Assembly (NCBI RefSeq): GCF_014649795.1
Contig: NZ_BMTS01000006.1
Coordinates: forward strand, 372,001 to 436,000
Reading direction: 5' to 3'
Origin: Streptomyces melanogenes
GTDB taxonomy: Bacteria > Actinomycetota > Actinomycetes > Streptomycetales > Streptomycetaceae
DNA length: 64,000 nt
How positions within the stretch are numbered: the first letter of the stretch is position 1; the number at the start of each line of letters is the position of its first letter. Below, one piece after another: positions 57,047 to 64,000 of this stretch. A program made the translations under genes and the position numbers. The notes beneath the pieces were generated by a model, which saw nothing but the letters and a program-made list of their open reading frames with translations, was not told the DNA's origin and searched no databases.

Positions 57047-57259
57047 GCCCCCACCCCGCCCCTTCCCGAAACCCTCCGAGGGGTGTCGTTCGTCTGCGGA
57101 CCGTGCTGGGTTGCTCGCGCAGTTCCCCGCGCCCCTGCAGGGCGCCCCGGAGGGGCGCATTTAGGGGCGCGGGGAACTGCGCGACCAGTTGGGGACGGCC
57201 CGCAGACGACGAACCCGGCCGCCCGCCAGAGGGCTTTAGGGAAGGGGCGGGGTGGGGGC
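57047..57259. repeat. palindromic intergenic element, copy B (nested inverted repeats)
   Basis: A 213-bp element filling the gap between convergent stops. The outer arms are 21 bp and perfect (57047-57067 with 57239-57259) and share CCCCACCCCGCCCCTTCCC with copy A at 41052. Inside is a second 22-bp perfect inverted repeat (57115-57136 with 57163-57184), whose core AGGGGCGCGGGGAACTGCGC also occurs at about 34,450. A GTCTGCGG/CCGCAGAC pair closes the middle. The complete element could fold as a multi-armed cruciform. Confidence 0.87.
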
Positions 57260-57260
57260 A

Positions 57261-58151
57261 TCACGCCTCGCGCAGACGCAGCACCGTCGTCACCCCCAGC
57301 CGCCCCGACCCCCGCTCCACCTCCGCCACCAACCCACCCCCCTCCACCGGCGTGTAGCCAACCTCCCCCCACCCCGGCGCCACAGCCGTCCGCGTAGGAG
57401 ACGCGGGCGGCAGACGAGCCCGCCCCGCCTCCGCCCGCAGCGCCGACGGCAACGGCGAAGACACCGTCACCGCGTCGTCCCCCGGCAGCACAAGCACCAG
57501 CGCGCTCGGCCGCCGCGCGGAGCCGACGTACCCCACCACCACCCCCTCCCACGGCTCCGTGTGCCGCAGCTTGCGCCACGCGCGTGTGCCGCCCCGGTAG
57601 GGGGAGTCGTCCCGTTTGGCCACCAGGCCCTCGATCCCGCTCGCGGGGAGCGTCTCGTACCAGGTCAGGGCCGTTTCCACGGAACGGGTCGCCGGGACCG
57701 GCTGGAGCGGGGGGCCGAGGGAGGAGAGGAGGGACTCCAGGCGGGCGCGGCGCTCCCCGTACCCGAGGCCCCGCACGTCCTCCCCCCGGTCCGCCAGGAC
57801 GTCGAACGCCGCGTACGACGCCGGGAGCCGGGACGCGAGCAGCCCGGCCCGCCCCGGCGTCGCCGCCGCCCGCCGCTGCACCGCCGCGAAGTCCGTGCGG
57901 CCGCCCGTCCACACCACCACCTCCCCGTCGAACACGCACCCCGCCGGCACGGCGAGCGCCGCCGCCACCAGGTCCGGGAACGCGGCCGTCACGATCCGCC
58001 CCGAACGGGCCTGGAGCACCACCCCGTCCGCCTCCCGGAACACCACCATCCGGTGGCCGTCGAACTTCGGCTCGTACCACCAGCCCGGCCCGCGCGGCAG
58101 CTCCCGTACCGACTGGGCCAGCGCCACCCGTACCGGCGGCCGCACACTCAC
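57261..58151 (-). CDS. ATP-dependent DNA ligase (LigC-like, NHEJ-associated)
   Basis: A 296-residue ligase with the nucleotidyltransferase core. Motif I is EPKFDGHR with Lys29 as the AMP-binding nucleophile, motif III is FDVLADRGE and a C-terminal KLR-containing motif is in AWRKLRHTEPWEG. The GTG start overlaps the LigD-polymerase stop as GTGA (58148-58151). The three NHEJ functions are split: ligase here, polymerase next, Ku divergent. A LigD-type phosphoesterase domain is absent. Confidence 0.9.
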   Translation of the reverse strand: MSVRPPVRVALAQSVRELPRGPGWWYEPKFDGHRMVVFREADGVVLQARSGRIVTAAFPDLVAAALAVPAGCVFDGEVVVWTGGRTDFAAVQRRAAATPGRAGLLASRLPASYAAFDVLADRGEDVRGLGYGERRARLESLLSSLGPPLQPVPATRSVETALTWYETLPASGIEGLVAKRDDSPYRGGTRAWRKLRHTEPWEGVVVGYVGSARRPSALVLVLPGDDAVTVSSPLPSALRAEAGRARLPPASPTRTAVAPGWGEVGYTPVEGGGLVAEVERGSGRLGVTTVLRLREA

Positions 58152-59032
58152 GGCAACCGCCCCGCCCGGTTGAGGTTGATCAACGGCCCCAGTAGGTCTC
58201 CGTCCCGCGACAGGCGAGCCTCCATGTCGCCCAGCAGGAACACCAGGTCACCCGCACTGCCGCAGGACTCCACCTCCTCCCACGACACCGGCGCCGACAC
58301 CGTCGGCCGCTCCCTCGCCCGGAGGGTGTACGGTGCCGCCGTCGTCTTCGCCGCCGCGTTCTGGCTGTGGTCGACGAACACCTTGCCGGGGCGGAGCGTC
58401 TTGGCCATGCGGTGCGTGACCAGGTCGGGGAGCGCCGCCTCCGCCTCCTGGGCGAGGCCCTTCGCGTACTGGGAGACGCGCTCGGACGGGGTGGGTTCGA
58501 GGGGGACGAGCAGGTGCAGGCCCTTGGAGCCGGAGGTCTTCGCGTACGCGTGCAGCCCGTCCGCCGTCAGGCGCTCGCGCAGCCACCGCGCCACCAGGCA
58601 GCACTCGACCACTGTCGCCGGGGCCCCGGGGTCCAGGTCGAAGACCATCCGGTCGGCCCGCGCGGGCGCGTCCGCCTGCCACTGCGGGGTGTGGAACTCC
58701 ACCACCAGGTTCGCCGCCCACATCAGGGTCGACAGGTCCGGGACCGTCACCTGGCGCGCGCCGCTGTCCTCGGAGCGCGGGACCGGGGCCGTCGTCACCC
58801 AGGAGGGTGTGCCGGGCGGGGGATTCTTGGTGAAGAAGAGCTGGCCGTCGGGGCCGTCCGGGTAGCGCAGGAACGACACCGGCCGGTTGTGCAGATGGGC
58901 GAGGAGCGCCCCGGCGACGGTCGCGTAGTAGTGCAGCACCTCGCCCTTGGTGGTGCCGGTCGCCGGATACAGCACCTTCTCCAGGCGGGAGAGCGCGATC
59001 CGCCGCCCCTCCACCCATGTGATCGGCGTCAT
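58148..59032 (-). CDS. ligD: LigD polymerase-domain protein (NHEJ)
   Basis: A 294-residue archaeo-eukaryotic primase-type polymerase as found in LigD. Catalytic Asp132 and Asp134 lie in FDLDPG, with SGSKGLHLLVPL and the conserved KVLYPATGTTKG and TLMWAANL segments. It would fill gaps and add ribonucleotides at double-strand-break ends. It is separate from the ligase domain, as in several actinomycetes. ATG 59032 has no strong ribosome binding site; the 40-bp gap to ku holds divergent promoters. Confidence 0.93.
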   Translation of the reverse strand: MTPITWVEGRRIALSRLEKVLYPATGTTKGEVLHYYATVAGALLAHLHNRPVSFLRYPDGPDGQLFFTKNPPPGTPSWVTTAPVPRSEDSGARQVTVPDLSTLMWAANLVVEFHTPQWQADAPARADRMVFDLDPGAPATVVECCLVARWLRERLTADGLHAYAKTSGSKGLHLLVPLEPTPSERVSQYAKGLAQEAEAALPDLVTHRMAKTLRPGKVFVDHSQNAAAKTTAAPYTLRARERPTVSAPVSWEEVESCGSAGDLVFLLGDMEARLSRDGDLLGPLINLNRAGRLP

Positions 59033-59072
59033 ACGATGAGAATCCCACTATTCCCGACAGAGGGGATGAAGA

Positions 59073-60128
59073 GTGCGATCCATATGGAACGGCGCGATCT
59101 CATTTGGGCTGGTCAGCATTCCGATCAAGCTCTTCAACGCCACCGAGAGCCACTCGATCTCGTTCCGGCAGATCCACACGGAGGACGGCGGACGGGTCCG
59201 CTACCGCAAGGTGTGCGAGCTGGACGGCGAGGAGCTGGACGCGTCCGAGATCGGCAAGGCGTACGAGGACGCGGACGGGTCGCTGGTCCCGATCACCGAC
59301 GACGACCTGGCCGCGCTGCCGCTGCCCACCGCCAGGACCATCGAGATCGTCGCGTTCGTGCCGGCCGACTCCATCGACCCGCTCCAGATCGACACGGCGT
59401 ACTACCTGAGCGCCAGCGGCGTCCCGGCGGCCAAGCCGTACACCCTGCTCAGGGAGGCGCTGAAGCGGAGCCGGAAGGTGGCGGTCGCCAAGTTCGCGCT
59501 GCGCGGGCGCGAGCGCCTGGGGATGCTGCGGGTCGTGGACGACGTCATCGCCATGCACGGGCTGCTGTGGCCGGACGAGATCCGCGCCCCCGAGGGCGTC
59601 GCCCCGGACAGTGCCGTGAAGATCCGCGACGCCGAACTCGACCTGGCCGACGCCCTGATGGACACCCTCGGCGAGGTCGACGTCGACTCGCTGCACGACG
59701 ACTACCGGGAGGCCGTGGAGTCCCTGATCGCCTCCAAGGCGGGCGGTGCGCTGCCGCCGGCCGAGGCCCCGGAGAGCAAGGGCGGCGGCAAGGTGATCGA
59801 TCTGATGGCCGCGCTGGAGAAGAGCGTGCGCGCCGCGAAGGAGGCGCGCGGCGAGGAGGCGGCGGAGCCCGCCGAGGTCACCGAGCTCAAGCCGCGCAAG
59901 ACGGCGGCCCGCAAGTCGGCCCCGGCGAAGAAGGCCGCCACCAAGACCACGTCGGCCAAGTCCACTTCGGCCAAGACCGCGACCAAGTCGACCTCGAAGA
60001 GCGCGACCGCCGCCAAGAAGTCGGCCGCGTCCCCCAAGGCCTCCGCCGCCGGTGCCAAGAAGTCCACCGCCACGACGGCCAAGAAGACCGCGAAGAAGGC
60101 GGCTCCCCGCAAGCGCGCGTCGGCCTGA
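59073..60128 (+). CDS. ku: Ku DNA end-binding protein
   Basis: A 351-residue bacterial Ku. The core (about 1-250) has the expected MRSIWNGAISFGLVSIPIKLF start and a KVAVAKFALRGRERLGMLR segment, forming the DNA-encircling ring. From about residue 270 the tail is rich in Lys, Ala, Thr and Ser with repeated AAKK/SAKT-type motifs, longer than the standard Ku C-terminus and resembling histone-H1-like tails. Such tails bind DNA and change Ku sliding and LigD recruitment. GTG 59073 has GAGGGGA about eight bases upstream and lies only 40 bp from the divergent ligD start. Confidence 0.96.
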   Translation: MRSIWNGAISFGLVSIPIKLFNATESHSISFRQIHTEDGGRVRYRKVCELDGEELDASEIGKAYEDADGSLVPITDDDLAALPLPTARTIEIVAFVPADSIDPLQIDTAYYLSASGVPAAKPYTLLREALKRSRKVAVAKFALRGRERLGMLRVVDDVIAMHGLLWPDEIRAPEGVAPDSAVKIRDAELDLADALMDTLGEVDVDSLHDDYREAVESLIASKAGGALPPAEAPESKGGGKVIDLMAALEKSVRAAKEARGEEAAEPAEVTELKPRKTAARKSAPAKKAATKTTSAKSTSAKTATKSTSKSATAAKKSAASPKASAAGAKKSTATTAKKTAKKAAPRKRASA

Positions 60129-60188
60129 CGGCCTTCGTACGCCCACAGGGAGCCGGGTCGGAGCGCGCGGACGCCCCTCAGGGTGCTG

Positions 60189-61916
60189 TCAGACGCCCCG
60201 GGCCACCGGTTCGCCCAGCGCCTCCAGCTCCGCGTCCAGGTCGCGCGCGTGCACCTCGCGGGGCAGCGCGAACATGCCGAGCGCCACGAGCACCAGGATC
60301 CCGACCCCGTACCACAGGCTCAGGTCGAAGCTCTTGACGAAGTTGTGGCTGACGGCCTTCTGGCCCTGCTCGGTCAGGATCGGCTGGACCTTGTCCGCGC
60401 CCGGCACCGAGGAGGGCAGACAGCTGGCCGGGACCTTGGTCGGGTCCGACTCGGCCGACCGATCGTGCACACACGCCCGGAAGCCCTTGACGATGTCGTC
60501 GACGCCGTCGGCCGGGACCCCGGCGGTCACCAGCTCCTGGCGCAGGGCCGGGGTGACCTTGTCGACGCCGTGGTCGGAGTCGTCGGCCAGGTGGCCGAAG
60601 AAGAGCACGCCGACCAGGGCGACGCCGAGCGCCATGCCGACCTGCTGGGTGGTGCCGAGCAGACCGGAGGCCGAGCCCGCGTCCTTGGCGGGCACCTTGG
60701 TGAGGATCGCGTCGATCATCGGGGCGACCACCAGACCGAAGCCGAAGCCGGTCACCACCAGCGGCGCGATCATCTGCCAGGACGGGATGCCCGGACCGTA
60801 GTGGTGGGCGACGAAGATGTACGCGGCGAAGCCGAGCGCGTTCAGGAGCGCCCCGCCGATCAGCGTCAGGCGCCCGATGCGCGGGGTGAACACCTCGACC
60901 GCGAGGCCGGAGCCCGCGGCCGCGCCGACCGCGAAGGCCGCGCCGGTCAGACCGGCCCGCATCGGCGACCAGCCCAGACCCAGCTGCATGTACAGCGTCC
61001 ACACCAGGAAGAAGCCGCCGAGCGCGATCCAGAACAGCGTCCACACCAGCATGCCCGCGGTGAACGCGCGCTCCTTGAACAGGCTGAGCACCACCAGCGG
61101 CGAGCCCACGGTCCGGGTGCGGTACCGCTCGAAGGCCACCAGGATGCCGAACACCACGACCGAGCCGCCCATGAGGAAGAACGTCCAGGCCGGCCAGTCG
61201 AGCGCACGGCCCTCGGCGAGCGGATAGACCAGCATCAGGATGCCGGTCACGGCGATCACCACGCCGATCGGGTCCAGCTTGACCGCGGCCGCCGACTTCG
61301 ACTCGCGTACGAAGAACCAGGCGGCGATCAGCGCGCCGATGCCGACCGGGATGTTGACCAGGAAGATCGGACGCCACTCCAGGTCCGCGATGTTCGCGTC
61401 GACCAACACGCCGCCGACGATCAGACCGGCCACCGACGCCGAGCCGAGCACCCCGCCCCAGATGCCGAGCACCTTGCCGCGCTCCTCGGACGGGAACGTG
61501 ACGTGGATGATCGCCAGGATCTGCGGGACCATCAGACCGGCCATGGCGCCCTGGAAGAAGCGGGCGCCGATGAGCATGCCGGGGCCGCTGGCGACACCGC
61601 AGAGCGTCGAGGCGATGGTGAAGCCCGCCACGCCGATCAGGAACATCTTCTTGCGGCCGTAGATGTCGCCGAGCCGCCCGCCGGTGATCAGCAGGGCCGC
61701 GAAGCCCAGTACGTAACCGGCCACGACCCACTCGATCTGGGTGTAGTCGGCGTGCAGGTCCTTCTGGATGCTCGGGATGACGACGTTGACGATCGTCACG
61801 TCGAGCATGTCCATGAACCCCGCCACCAGAACGATGATCAGGGCGAGCCAGCGGCGGGGGTCGAGCGGGGGCGCTTCGCCGGACGCGTCGGCTCCGGCGT
61901 GGGTGTCGTGAGTCAT
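60189..61916 (-). CDS. MFS drug exporter, DHA2 family, second copy
   Basis: A 575-residue, 14-transmembrane antiporter. LDVTIVNVVIPSIQK is in helix 1, GRLGDIYGRKKMFLIG is motif A after helix 2, and a periplasmic loop of about 100 residues lies before the last helix, with paired Cys (FRACVHDRSAES, PASCLPSSVPG). It resembles QacA/EmrB-type multidrug exporters and is only distantly similar to the exporter at 4448. ATG 61916 has AGAGG upstream. No adjacent TetR regulator is visible; the upstream 445-bp gap contains regulatory structure. Confidence 0.92.
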   Translation of the reverse strand: MTHDTHAGADASGEAPPLDPRRWLALIIVLVAGFMDMLDVTIVNVVIPSIQKDLHADYTQIEWVVAGYVLGFAALLITGGRLGDIYGRKKMFLIGVAGFTIASTLCGVASGPGMLIGARFFQGAMAGLMVPQILAIIHVTFPSEERGKVLGIWGGVLGSASVAGLIVGGVLVDANIADLEWRPIFLVNIPVGIGALIAAWFFVRESKSAAAVKLDPIGVVIAVTGILMLVYPLAEGRALDWPAWTFFLMGGSVVVFGILVAFERYRTRTVGSPLVVLSLFKERAFTAGMLVWTLFWIALGGFFLVWTLYMQLGLGWSPMRAGLTGAAFAVGAAAGSGLAVEVFTPRIGRLTLIGGALLNALGFAAYIFVAHHYGPGIPSWQMIAPLVVTGFGFGLVVAPMIDAILTKVPAKDAGSASGLLGTTQQVGMALGVALVGVLFFGHLADDSDHGVDKVTPALRQELVTAGVPADGVDDIVKGFRACVHDRSAESDPTKVPASCLPSSVPGADKVQPILTEQGQKAVSHNFVKSFDLSLWYGVGILVLVALGMFALPREVHARDLDAELEALGEPVARGV

Positions 61917-61985
61917 GGCGTTTCTACCTCTGGCCGATCGTGGTGACCGGGGCCGTGCGAGCCCGGTCGTGACGGAAGGAGCGTG

Positions 61986-62051
61986 ATGAGACGAGTGCCA
62001 TTTGCGGGTCTCCTTGCCACAGCGGCAGGAAAAAGTGCGTCACCGAGATGA
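61986..62051 (+). CDS. possible 21-residue peptide ORF before a terminator
   Basis: ATG 61986 has GGAAGGA five bases upstream and a 22-codon frame to TGA 62049-62051 (MRRVPFAGLLATAAGKSASPR). Codons are unlike Streptomyces genes (AGA, TTT, CTT, AAA, AGT, TCA). A classical terminator with U-run follows at 62066-62098 and no gene lies downstream on this strand. It could be a short leader, a small-RNA-like unit or a chance frame. Confidence 0.3.
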   Translation: MRRVPFAGLLATAAGKSASPR

Positions 62052-62065
62052 CGACACAGGGTCTG

Positions 62066-62098
62066 GGGGTGTGACTTCTCGCAGGTCACACCCCTTTT
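62066..62098 (+). terminator. rho-independent terminator with U-run
   Basis: GGGGTGTGAC (62066-62075), nine bases, GTCACACCCC (62085-62094), then TTTT: a perfect 10-bp stem. It is one of the few window hairpins with a clear U-run, yet it terminates no known + strand gene. Confidence 0.8.
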
Positions 62099-62210
62099 CC
62101 GGGGTTTACGCCCGGTCTGTGGCCGGTCCGGCGCCGCCCCAGCAGGCGGCCGCCCCGCGGATCGCCGGGGCGATCGGGCGGGGCGGGGGCACGGACGGAG
62201 GGGAGGGGCG

Positions 62211-62236
62211 GGGAGGGCGCATGGAAGCGCCCTCCC
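62211..62236 (-). terminator. hairpin downstream of the cupin gene
   Basis: GGGAGGGCGC (62211-62220), six bases, GCGCCCTCCC (62227-62236). A perfect 10-bp stem about 125 bp beyond the cupin stop on the minus strand, probably its terminator. Confidence 0.6.
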
Positions 62237-62301
62237 GCAGCGGGTGTCGGGCCCATGACAGGCCGACACCACCGCTCAAGAAGGCACTCACATGCTCCGA
62301 C

Positions 62302-62361
62302 GGCCTGAGCCGCGGCCTAAGTCACGGCGTGAACCGCCGCCTAAGTCGCCGCGTAAGCCGC
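62302..62361. repeat. five degenerate tandem 12-bp repeats next to the cupin stop
   Basis: Units at 62302, 62314, 62326, 62338 and 62350 fit SGCSTRAGYCRC. They begin directly at the cupin stop codon (62362-62364). On the minus strand and in the cupin frame they are four-codon units, some containing TAG at the fourth codon, so the tract may be an eroded repeat tail or a slippage product. Confidence 0.75.
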
Positions 62362-62907
62362 TCAAGCGACCGGCTGCTTGTCGGTGTACTCGGCGAGCAG
62401 GCGCTGGGCCTCCGCGTCGGCCTCGCCGGCCGGGACGAGGACGCCCGCGGGGGTGAGGCGCTGCGGCTCGGTTCCGGCCATCCGCCAGTCGAACTTCGCC
62501 GCCAGCTCGAAGAGGTCGGACTGGATCAGCGGGCCGCCCTTCTCGTGCTCGGCGGCGAGCGCGGTCGGGTGGTACAGCTCGTACCCGCCCGGCAGGTGCA
62601 GCGTCAGGAAGCGGCAGCCGCCCTCGACCGTGGTGGACCAGGTGTGCTCGGCGCCCTTGGAGATGTGCGCCATGCCGCCGGGGCCGAGCGTGGTCACCTC
62701 GCCGTCGATGTACATGACCAGGGAGCCCTCCAGGACGAAGTACGTCTCGTCGGACTCGGCATGCGTGTGGAGCGGCGGTCCGGGGGTGGCGGCGGCTATC
62801 TCGCCTTCCACGAGGGCGGCGGCACCATCCGTGGCACCGCTCGGCAGGACGATTTCAAACCCGCGGCGGCCGTCGGGACGGTCCTCGGGGTAGATGATGG
62901 TCGTCAT
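62362..62907 (-). CDS. cupin-domain protein
   Basis: A 181-residue single cupin domain with metal ligands His47, His49 and Glu54 in HTHAESDETYF and His88 in GAEHTW, matching the two cupin motifs. The remaining 90 residues form an extra helical C-terminus (FELAAKFDWRMAG). Such proteins include quercetinase-like dioxygenases and isomerases; activity here is undefined. ATG 62907 has AGAGGG about five bases upstream. A palindrome, CTTGAT-TTCT-ATCAAG, lies 15-30 bases upstream of the start. Confidence 0.88.
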   Translation of the reverse strand: MTTIIYPEDRPDGRRGFEIVLPSGATDGAAALVEGEIAAATPGPPLHTHAESDETYFVLEGSLVMYIDGEVTTLGPGGMAHISKGAEHTWSTTVEGGCRFLTLHLPGGYELYHPTALAAEHEKGGPLIQSDLFELAAKFDWRMAGTEPQRLTPAGVLVPAGEADAEAQRLLAEYTDKQPVA

Positions 62908-62921
62908 GAATCCCTCTCTGG

Positions 62922-62937
62922 CTTGATTTCTATCAAG
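62922..62937. promoter_or_regulatory. MarR-type palindrome upstream of the cupin gene
   Basis: CTTGAT (62922-62927), TTCT, ATCAAG (62932-62937): perfect 6-bp arms 15-30 bases before the cupin start. TTGAT-N4-ATCAA is typical of MarR operators. Further right, 62938-63261 shows no supportable gene. Confidence 0.7.
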
Positions 62938-63166
62938 TGGTTACGGGTTTAGCACGGGCTCGCGGGTGCCGGTCAAGCAGCGCTCAACTTGCCCGTCGGG
63001 CGCGGCTCCAGTGGCACTCAGGCCCCTTGGACAACAGCTCTAGCACGCCTGTGTGCGAGCGCGGGATTTCCGCAGTTGGACACTTGTGGAGACGGCTGGT
63101 CGTCCCGTCAACGAATTTGCCGGGAGTTCAGGGATGTGTGAAGGGAAGCCCCGCGACTGTCCATTT

Positions 63167-63235
63167 CCCGTCCGCCGTCCGTCCGATATCCGCCCGGCGT
63201 CCGTCCGGTGTCCCTCCGGTGTCTGGCCGGTTTTC
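63167..63235. repeat. short-period GTCCG-rich tract
   Basis: A pyrimidine-rich run with repeated GTCCG and TCCGGTGTC units of 7-16 bp between the cupin promoter region and the terminator of the FAD monooxygenase. It is not clearly coding and its function is unknown. Confidence 0.55.
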
Positions 63236-63261
63236 CGCGTGTCGCGGTCGGGCGATTTCCC

Positions 63262-63314
63262 AAAAACGCCGACGGGCGGGTACGGGACGCGGTGAGCGCC
63301 CGCACCCGCCCGTC
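63262..63314 (-). terminator. terminator of the right-edge FAD monooxygenase gene
   Basis: GACGGGCGGGT (63271-63281) pairs with ACCCGCCCGTC (63304-63314). On the minus strand the stem is followed, after four bases, by TTTTT (63266-63262). It lies 15 bases beyond the gene stop at 63329. Confidence 0.8.
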
Positions 63315-63328
63315 GGGCGGCCGTCGGC

Positions 63329-64000
63329 TCAGACCCGCTCGGGGGTCCGTACGTGCTCGGGCCGGGGCCCGTACCCGATCATCCGGGCGATCAGCTTCCG
63401 CATCGGCCGGACATGCTCCGCGACCGCCAGGAACCGCGGCGGCTTGGACTCGCGGGTGCCGTGCAGGGTCGGCGCGATGAGCTGGTTCTGCAGCAGGATC
63501 TGCATGCGCTGGATGGCGACCACCGGGGGCAGCCGCCGCTTCTGCACCGCCGCCAGGTCCTCGGTGCTCACCGTGCCCCGCCGCAGCGGTTCGGCCAACA
63601 GGTTGGCGGTGGCCACCGCGTCCTGCACGGCGACGTTGATCCCGAACCCGCCGACCGGCGACATCGCGTGCGCGGCGTCCCCGATGAACAGCAGGCCCGG
63701 CCGGTACCAGCGCTTGAGCCGCTCGACGCGGACCTCCAGCATCCGGGCGTCCGAGAACTCGATCTTGTCCGGCCGGTCGCCCATCCACGGCAGCAGCGCG
63801 CGCACGCTCCTGCGCAGCGACTCGATGCCCTCGGCCTGGAGCTCGGCGTACCGGCCCTTGGGGATGACGTACGCGAACTGCCAGTACGTCTCCCGGCAGA
63901 TGCCGATGAGCAGGCCCTGCTGGCCCATGCGGATGAACGTGTCCGGCGGGTCGCTCTCCTCGCGGGGGATCCGGAACCACAGGTCGTCCATCGGCGCCCC
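63329..64000 (-). CDS. FAD-dependent monooxygenase, C-terminal part (continues beyond window)
   Basis: The C-terminal 224 residues of a class A FAD monooxygenase. The open frame continues past the right edge, so the start is not visible; the first complete Met at 63991 is internal (GAPMDDLWFRIPR). The GD motif is present as LLFIGDAAHAMSPVGGFGINVAVQDAVATANLLAEPL. The substrate-binding strands before it (PREESDPPDTFIRMGQ, TYWQFAYVIPKGRY) look like the ubiH/PHBH-related hydroxylase group rather than the angucycline-type pair at 6735 and 10328, and no thioredoxin-like C-terminal domain follows. It is followed by a terminator with a U-run. Confidence 0.85.
   Translation of the reverse strand, partial: GAPMDDLWFRIPREESDPPDTFIRMGQQGLLIGICRETYWQFAYVIPKGRYAELQAEGIESLRRSVRALLPWMGDRPDKIEFSDARMLEVRVERLKRWYRPGLLFIGDAAHAMSPVGGFGINVAVQDAVATANLLAEPLRRGTVSTEDLAAVQKRRLPPVVAIQRMQILLQNQLIAPTLHGTRESKPPRFLAVAEHVRPMRKLIARMIGYGPRPEHVRTPERV

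Noticed and set aside
63053..63295. An 80-codon + strand frame right of the cupin gene
   Set aside because: It runs through a short-period repeat and the neighbouring terminator and has no conserved features.

Overview
The window is very GC-rich with strong third-position G/C bias and is almost certainly a Streptomyces chromosome (or a close actinomycete relative). The reasons are a complete cvnABCD conservon, paired SARP activators, a Kgd-type 2-oxoglutarate dehydrogenase, actinobacterial Lon with ClgR- and HspR-type sites, and Ku with split LigD/ligase genes. From memory, the order kgd, two-component pair, lon, conservon, PBP/FtsW, ligase/Ku matches the conserved core of Streptomyces coelicolor around SCO5281-SCO5309. 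This could not be checked here.

Region 1 (about 1-16,000) looks like an accessory redox and regulatory island beside that core. It has an acyltransferase, an SDR, two carboxymuconolactone-decarboxylase (CMD) family proteins, an ECF41-like sigma factor with a SnoaL-like tail, a DHA2 exporter, a PPOX protein, two similar FAD hydroxylases, an NmrA-type protein, a Tat-exported epoxide-hydrolase-like protein, a 44-residue small protein, two SARPs and a class C26 amidotransferase-like hydrolase. No polyketide synthase or other scaffold-building enzyme is present. The most striking finding is a regulon read directly from the DNA. Three promoters (3100-3140, 4170-4210, 14276-14316) match the ECF41 signature nGTCACA-N16-CGTC and also share an unexplained inverted-repeat extension, CGTCA-N6-TGACGGA. 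They precede the sigma gene, the exporter and a CMD paralogue that has lost its CxxC cysteines.

Region 2 (about 16,000-35,300) is largely housekeeping and secretion. It holds a hemerythrin-like protein, kgd, an OmpR-type two-component pair, a spermidine-synthase-like enzyme, a rhomboid-like membrane protein, a lipoprotein with a GNAT, lon, a trypsin-fold lipoprotein, a GH25 lysozyme, an M4 metalloprotease with an extra C-terminal module, a MarR regulator and a PP2C-like protein.

Region 3 (about 35,600-64,000) holds the conservon with a StyA-like flavoprotein, an NlpC/P60 endopeptidase, a pseudokinase/PQQ-propeller fusion, a TetR-linked AurF-like and ferritin-like pair, a Uma2 protein, a PBP/FtsW operon, an orphan histidine kinase with lipoprotein and class F sortase, a NERD-like protein, the NHEJ set (ligase, LigD polymerase, Ku), a second DHA2 exporter, a cupin, and the C-terminal part of an FAD monooxygenase that continues past the right edge. 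Intergenic palindromic elements of one repeat family lie between convergent gene pairs at about 34,360, 41,050 and 57,050. No tRNA, rRNA, CRISPR array or insertion sequence was seen.
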